A stretch of 8,833 bases of DNA from Chlamydiota bacterium. Its GTDB lineage: Bacteria; Auribacterota; UBA3054; B51-G9. This document shows, piece by piece, positions 6,383-8,833 of the stretch. Position 1 is the stretch's first letter. Each line of letters begins with the position of its first letter. A program made the translations under genes and the position numbers. The stretch lies in the NCBI GenBank assembly GCA_003648225.1, contig QMOL01000108.1:1-8833 (forward strand), written 5' to 3'. Under the pieces are notes generated by a model. That model was not told the DNA's origin. It made no database searches and worked only from the letters and a program-made list of their open reading frames with translations.

Positions 6383-7840
6383 TTAGCCGTCAATCGTTAA
6401 ATTCTCAATCGTGTAATCGATTCTTTTCAACACTTTTTCTCTCCCAATCGCAGAAAGAGTTTCGAACATTCCCGGGCTTGCCGATCTGCCTGTAACGGCG
6501 ACGCGCAACGGGTGCACGACTTTTTTCATTGGCTGTTCGCTTTCCTCGAGATAATCAGCGACGACTTTTTCCAGAACATCGGGAAGGAAATTTTTTTCCG
6601 GTACTTCAGCTAATTTTTCACGAAGCTCGATTAAGTTTTCTTTTACGTCCGGTTTTGTAACGAATTTTCTAACCGGTTTCTCCTCATATTCAATTTTGTC
6701 AACGAAGAAATATTTTGCCGAGTCAACAATTTCGGTTAATTTTTTCATTCTCGGCTGCAGTAGTGCGACAACAGTTTTAATTTTTTCTTCCGATGTTGAT
6801 TCATCAATAATTCCACTTTCTTTCATTATCGGTTTTACACGCTTAACGAGTTCATCGACTGAAAGTTCGCGAATATAAACGCCGTTCATCCAATCGAGTT
6901 TCTCGCTGTCAAACTGTGCACCATTCATACTCACTTTTTTAAGCTCAAAATCGTCAATAAGTTGTTGGAGCGGAACGACTTCATTATCGCTTGAAACCGA
7001 GCCGCCAAGCAGCGCGAGGAAATTAACAAGCGCTTCCGGCAGATAACCGAGGTTTTTATATTCGGTAACAGCGGCAGCTCCGTGCCGTTTTGATAGTTTA
7101 CCGCCGCCCGGGGCGAGAATAACGGGTAAGTGAGCAAAAACGGGCGGTTCCCATCCAAAGCTTTCATAAAGACAGACATGCTTCGGTGTGCTTGGAATCC
7201 ATTCTTCCCCGCGAAGCACGTGAGAAATTTTCATCAGATGGTCGTCAACTACATTTGCGAGATGATAAGTCGGAAATCCGTCACTTTTCAAAATAACGAA
7301 ATCATCCTGACCTTCATTCGGATAAATTATATCGCCGCGAATCGCATCGGAAAGTTTTGTTGCTCCGTCTGTCGGCATTGCGAAACGCACGACGAAAGGA
7401 GTGCCGTTTTTTTCTAATTCTTCCCGTTCGCTATCGGATAAATTTCTACATTTCCTATCGTAACCTTTTTTTCCTTCTTTCTGGCGAGTTTCGCGCATTT
7501 CTCTCAAACGTTCAGCGGTACAGTAACATTTATAAGCTTTCCCTTCAGCAACAAGTTTGTCTGCATATTTTTTGTAAAGCGCAGTACGCTCGGATTGAAT
7601 GTAAGGTCCGAATTCTCCGGTTTGATTAATTCCTTCGTCCCAGTCAAGACCAAGCCATTTTAATGACGCGATAAGGTCGTCAACAGCTTCGGGGCTAAAG
7701 CGTGCTCTATCCGTATCTTCAATTCTGAGGATAAAGGTGCCGTTATTTTTTTTAGCGAACAGCCAGTTGAAAAGCGCGGTTCTCGCGCCGCCTATATGTA
7801 AGAGTCCTGTCGGGCTCGGTGCAAATCTTACTCTAACCAT
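6383..7840 (-). CDS. gltX: Glutamyl-tRNA synthetase (GltX)
   Basis: A cytoplasmic class I aminoacyl-tRNA synthetase that charges tRNA-Glu. The 485 residues match bacterial GluRS. The catalytic domain opens with RFAPSPTGLLHIGG (5-18, the HIGH motif in its GluRS form HIGG) and includes RIEDTD (39-44), RGEEW (210-214) and KLSKRHG (248-254, the KMSKS loop). The helical anticodon-binding part follows, with the conserved end VTGRSASPGMFETL (449-462). A zinc-site-like set has Cys105, Cys107 and Cys131, but Asn133 stands where E. coli has His127, so metal binding may be altered. Whether it also charges tRNA-Gln cannot be decided from sequence alone. The start ATG (7838-7840) begins directly at the conserved MVRVRFAPSPTG. 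It lies 19 bases after the fic stop, with no Shine-Dalgarno visible. Confidence 0.97.
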   Translation of the reverse strand: MVRVRFAPSPTGLLHIGGARTALFNWLFAKKNNGTFILRIEDTDRARFSPEAVDDLIASLKWLGLDWDEGINQTGEFGPYIQSERTALYKKYADKLVAEGKAYKCYCTAERLREMRETRQKEGKKGYDRKCRNLSDSEREELEKNGTPFVVRFAMPTDGATKLSDAIRGDIIYPNEGQDDFVILKSDGFPTYHLANVVDDHLMKISHVLRGEEWIPSTPKHVCLYESFGWEPPVFAHLPVILAPGGGKLSKRHGAAAVTEYKNLGYLPEALVNFLALLGGSVSSDNEVVPLQQLIDDFELKKVSMNGAQFDSEKLDWMNGVYIRELSVDELVKRVKPIMKESGIIDESTSEEKIKTVVALLQPRMKKLTEIVDSAKYFFVDKIEYEEKPVRKFVTKPDVKENLIELREKLAEVPEKNFLPDVLEKVVADYLEESEQPMKKVVHPLRVAVTGRSASPGMFETLSAIGREKVLKRIDYTIENLTIDG

Positions 7841-7850
7841 TGTGGATTAA

Positions 7851-7880
7851 GTTTAAGGTTTAAAGGTTTAAGGTTTTAAA
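7851..7880. repeat. Short tandem repeat of 7-8 bases spanning the fic stop codon
   Basis: Four contiguous near-copies are seen on the plus strand: GTTTAAG (7851-7857), GTTTAAAG (7858-7865), GTTTAAG (7866-7872) and GTTTTAAA (7873-7880). They can also be read as two copies of a 15-base unit. The fic TAA (7860-7862) and its last five or so codons lie inside. The array ends 10 bases before the gltX ATG. Confidence 0.8.
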
Positions 7881-8833
7881 TTTATTTTCTATATCCTTGA
7901 TTTCATTGTCTGACAGCACAGCAAACTCTTTAGTTACTGCTCTTTTTGATAAAATTCCATTGTTCCGCTCCAGGAATTGAATTAATAAAGCAATCGTTTT
8001 ATCAGTCATTTCGTATTTATCATCTAAATAAAGTTTAAGGTCCTCATAATTTTCTAAATATTTAATTTCTTCAGGGATAATATTTTCGATAGTATCGTTT
8101 ACACAATCAAATAAGAATTCAGCTTGTTTTGTTAAATCAAAATAACGATAAAAGTCTATCGTGTCGTTAAGAATTTCAACATTATGTTTTTTGGTTTCCC
8201 GCCAGTCAACAAAATCTAAAAGCGGCAAGGAATATTTTTCCAATGTTCTTCTATAATCGTCAATGTGGTCTAAAATAGAAGCCGAAATCGGGAAAACCAA
8301 ACCTTGTTGGAAATAATTTTTCCTGCTTAAAATATGATGAATCAAATAGCGGTGAATTCGTCCGTTACCATCTTCAAAAGGATGAATGAAAACAAAAGCG
8401 AAAGCAATAATTGCTGCTGCAAGAACAGCATCAAAACCGGAATTTAATAATAAATCAGTTGTTTCAATTAACCCGTTTATCAATTCATCCAAATCTTCGT
8501 ATTTCGCGGAAATATGACTTGGAACGGGTTCAGAGGTTGCGCGGTCATGTTCACCGACAAAGCCGCCTTCTTGTCGAAAGCCGTGAGTTATAAAGCGGTC
8601 ACTTTCGATAACTATTTGCTGCAATCGCAGCAATTCATCTTTGCTTATGTCTATAGCTCCTGCCTGACCAATAGCACGCCCCCATCGAGCTGCGCGATTA
8701 CTTTTCGGTTTTTCGCCTTCAATGTTAAAAGAAGCTTTTGAATCTTTTAACAACAGAAAAGCCGCGGCGCGCTGCAATAGATCTTTTCGTACATTTGTTG
8801 AAAGAAGTTTTGATTTATTAAAAAAATCTTTTG
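7860..8833 (-). CDS. Fic-family protein (probable AMP-transferase, class II self-inhibited), 5' end cut by window
   Basis: Fic enzymes usually transfer AMP from ATP to hydroxyl side chains of target proteins. The frame stays open to the right edge, so the true start is outside; 323 residues and a stop are visible. The catalytic motif HPFEDGNGRIHR (8349-8384) is a full match to HPFx(D/E)GNGRxxR, with the catalytic His, the anion-binding GNGR and the second Arg. Upstream, SFNIEG (8715-8732) fits the inhibitory (S/T)xxxE(G/N) motif whose Glu blocks ATP binding. Its place before the Fic core makes this class II. GGFVGEHDR (about 8535-8567) lies in the flap region that aligns target segments. The last 70 or so residues look like a winged-helix or accessory domain, function unknown. 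No antitoxin is seen downstream; gltX follows in 19 bases. The target is unknown. Confidence 0.92.
   Translation of the reverse strand, partial: KDFFNKSKLLSTNVRKDLLQRAAAFLLLKDSKASFNIEGEKPKSNRAARWGRAIGQAGAIDISKDELLRLQQIVIESDRFITHGFRQEGGFVGEHDRATSEPVPSHISAKYEDLDELINGLIETTDLLLNSGFDAVLAAAIIAFAFVFIHPFEDGNGRIHRYLIHHILSRKNYFQQGLVFPISASILDHIDDYRRTLEKYSLPLLDFVDWRETKKHNVEILNDTIDFYRYFDLTKQAEFLFDCVNDTIENIIPEEIKYLENYEDLKLYLDDKYEMTDKTIALLIQFLERNNGILSKRAVTKEFAVLSDNEIKDIENKFKTLNL

Noticed and set aside
8775..8777. TTG codon as the start of the Fic protein
   Set aside because: The frame continues upstream without a stop to the window edge and the upstream residues (such as STNVRKDLLQRAA) read as normal coding sequence. 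TTG here would also leave only a few residues before the inhibitory motif, so it is an internal Leu codon.
7860..8833. Fic-type toxin-antitoxin module
   Set aside because: The protein carries its own inhibitory motif and no small antitoxin gene is seen downstream; an upstream partner would be outside the window.

Overview
The window is a stretch of bacterial chromosome, AT-rich by eye, with every supported gene on the minus strand. In transcription order (right to left) they are: a Fic-type AMP-transferase (5' end off the right edge), gltX (glutamyl-tRNA synthetase), pgsA (phosphatidylglycerophosphate synthase), der/engA (ribosome-assembly GTPase), a PAS-containing sigma-54 activator, prmA (ribosomal protein L11 methyltransferase), and an MdlA/YheI-like ABC exporter half-transporter (3' end off the left edge). 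The organism is Gram-negative-like. None of the six visible start codons has a recognisable Shine-Dalgarno sequence, and a sigma-54 activator is present. I lean towards the Bacteroidota/Chlorobiota/Ignavibacteria (FCB) side with low confidence, because no rRNA or clade-specific marker is present.

Right part (about 5750-8833): the Fic gene stops 19 bases before gltX, and gltX is followed after 29 bases by pgsA. These three could share a transcript. The fic/gltX junction is built from four short tandem repeats that include the fic stop codon. The 107-base pgsA/der junction is mostly a 17-bp tandem repeat (4.8 copies) ending one base before the der start.

Middle (about 1950-5650): der, the sigma-54 activator and prmA follow with gaps of 75 and 55 bases. 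Der and PrmA both act on ribosome biogenesis or modification and GltX charges tRNA, so the region is rich in translation genes. PgsA supplies phospholipid synthesis. The regulator is an orphan with no visible sensor kinase and no sigma-54 promoter in the window. It carries a cysteine cluster in its PAS domain and a GAFTDA variant of the sigma-54 contact loop.

Left part (1-1946): a 347-base gap separates prmA from the exporter gene. It holds a perfect 9-bp hairpin (possible prmA terminator), a good sigma-70-like promoter for the exporter, and a 54-codon open frame whose translation looks like a membrane beta-hairpin and may be a gene remnant. The exporter has Asp where the catalytic Glu of Walker B normally lies, which suggests one half of a heterodimer whose partner would be just off the left edge.

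Most of the window is ordinary housekeeping sequence. I see no phage, insertion sequence, CRISPR array, tRNA or defence island, and no clearly new multi-gene system. The points most worth a second look are the two junction repeats, the prmA-exporter gap, the cysteine-bearing regulator and the Fic protein.
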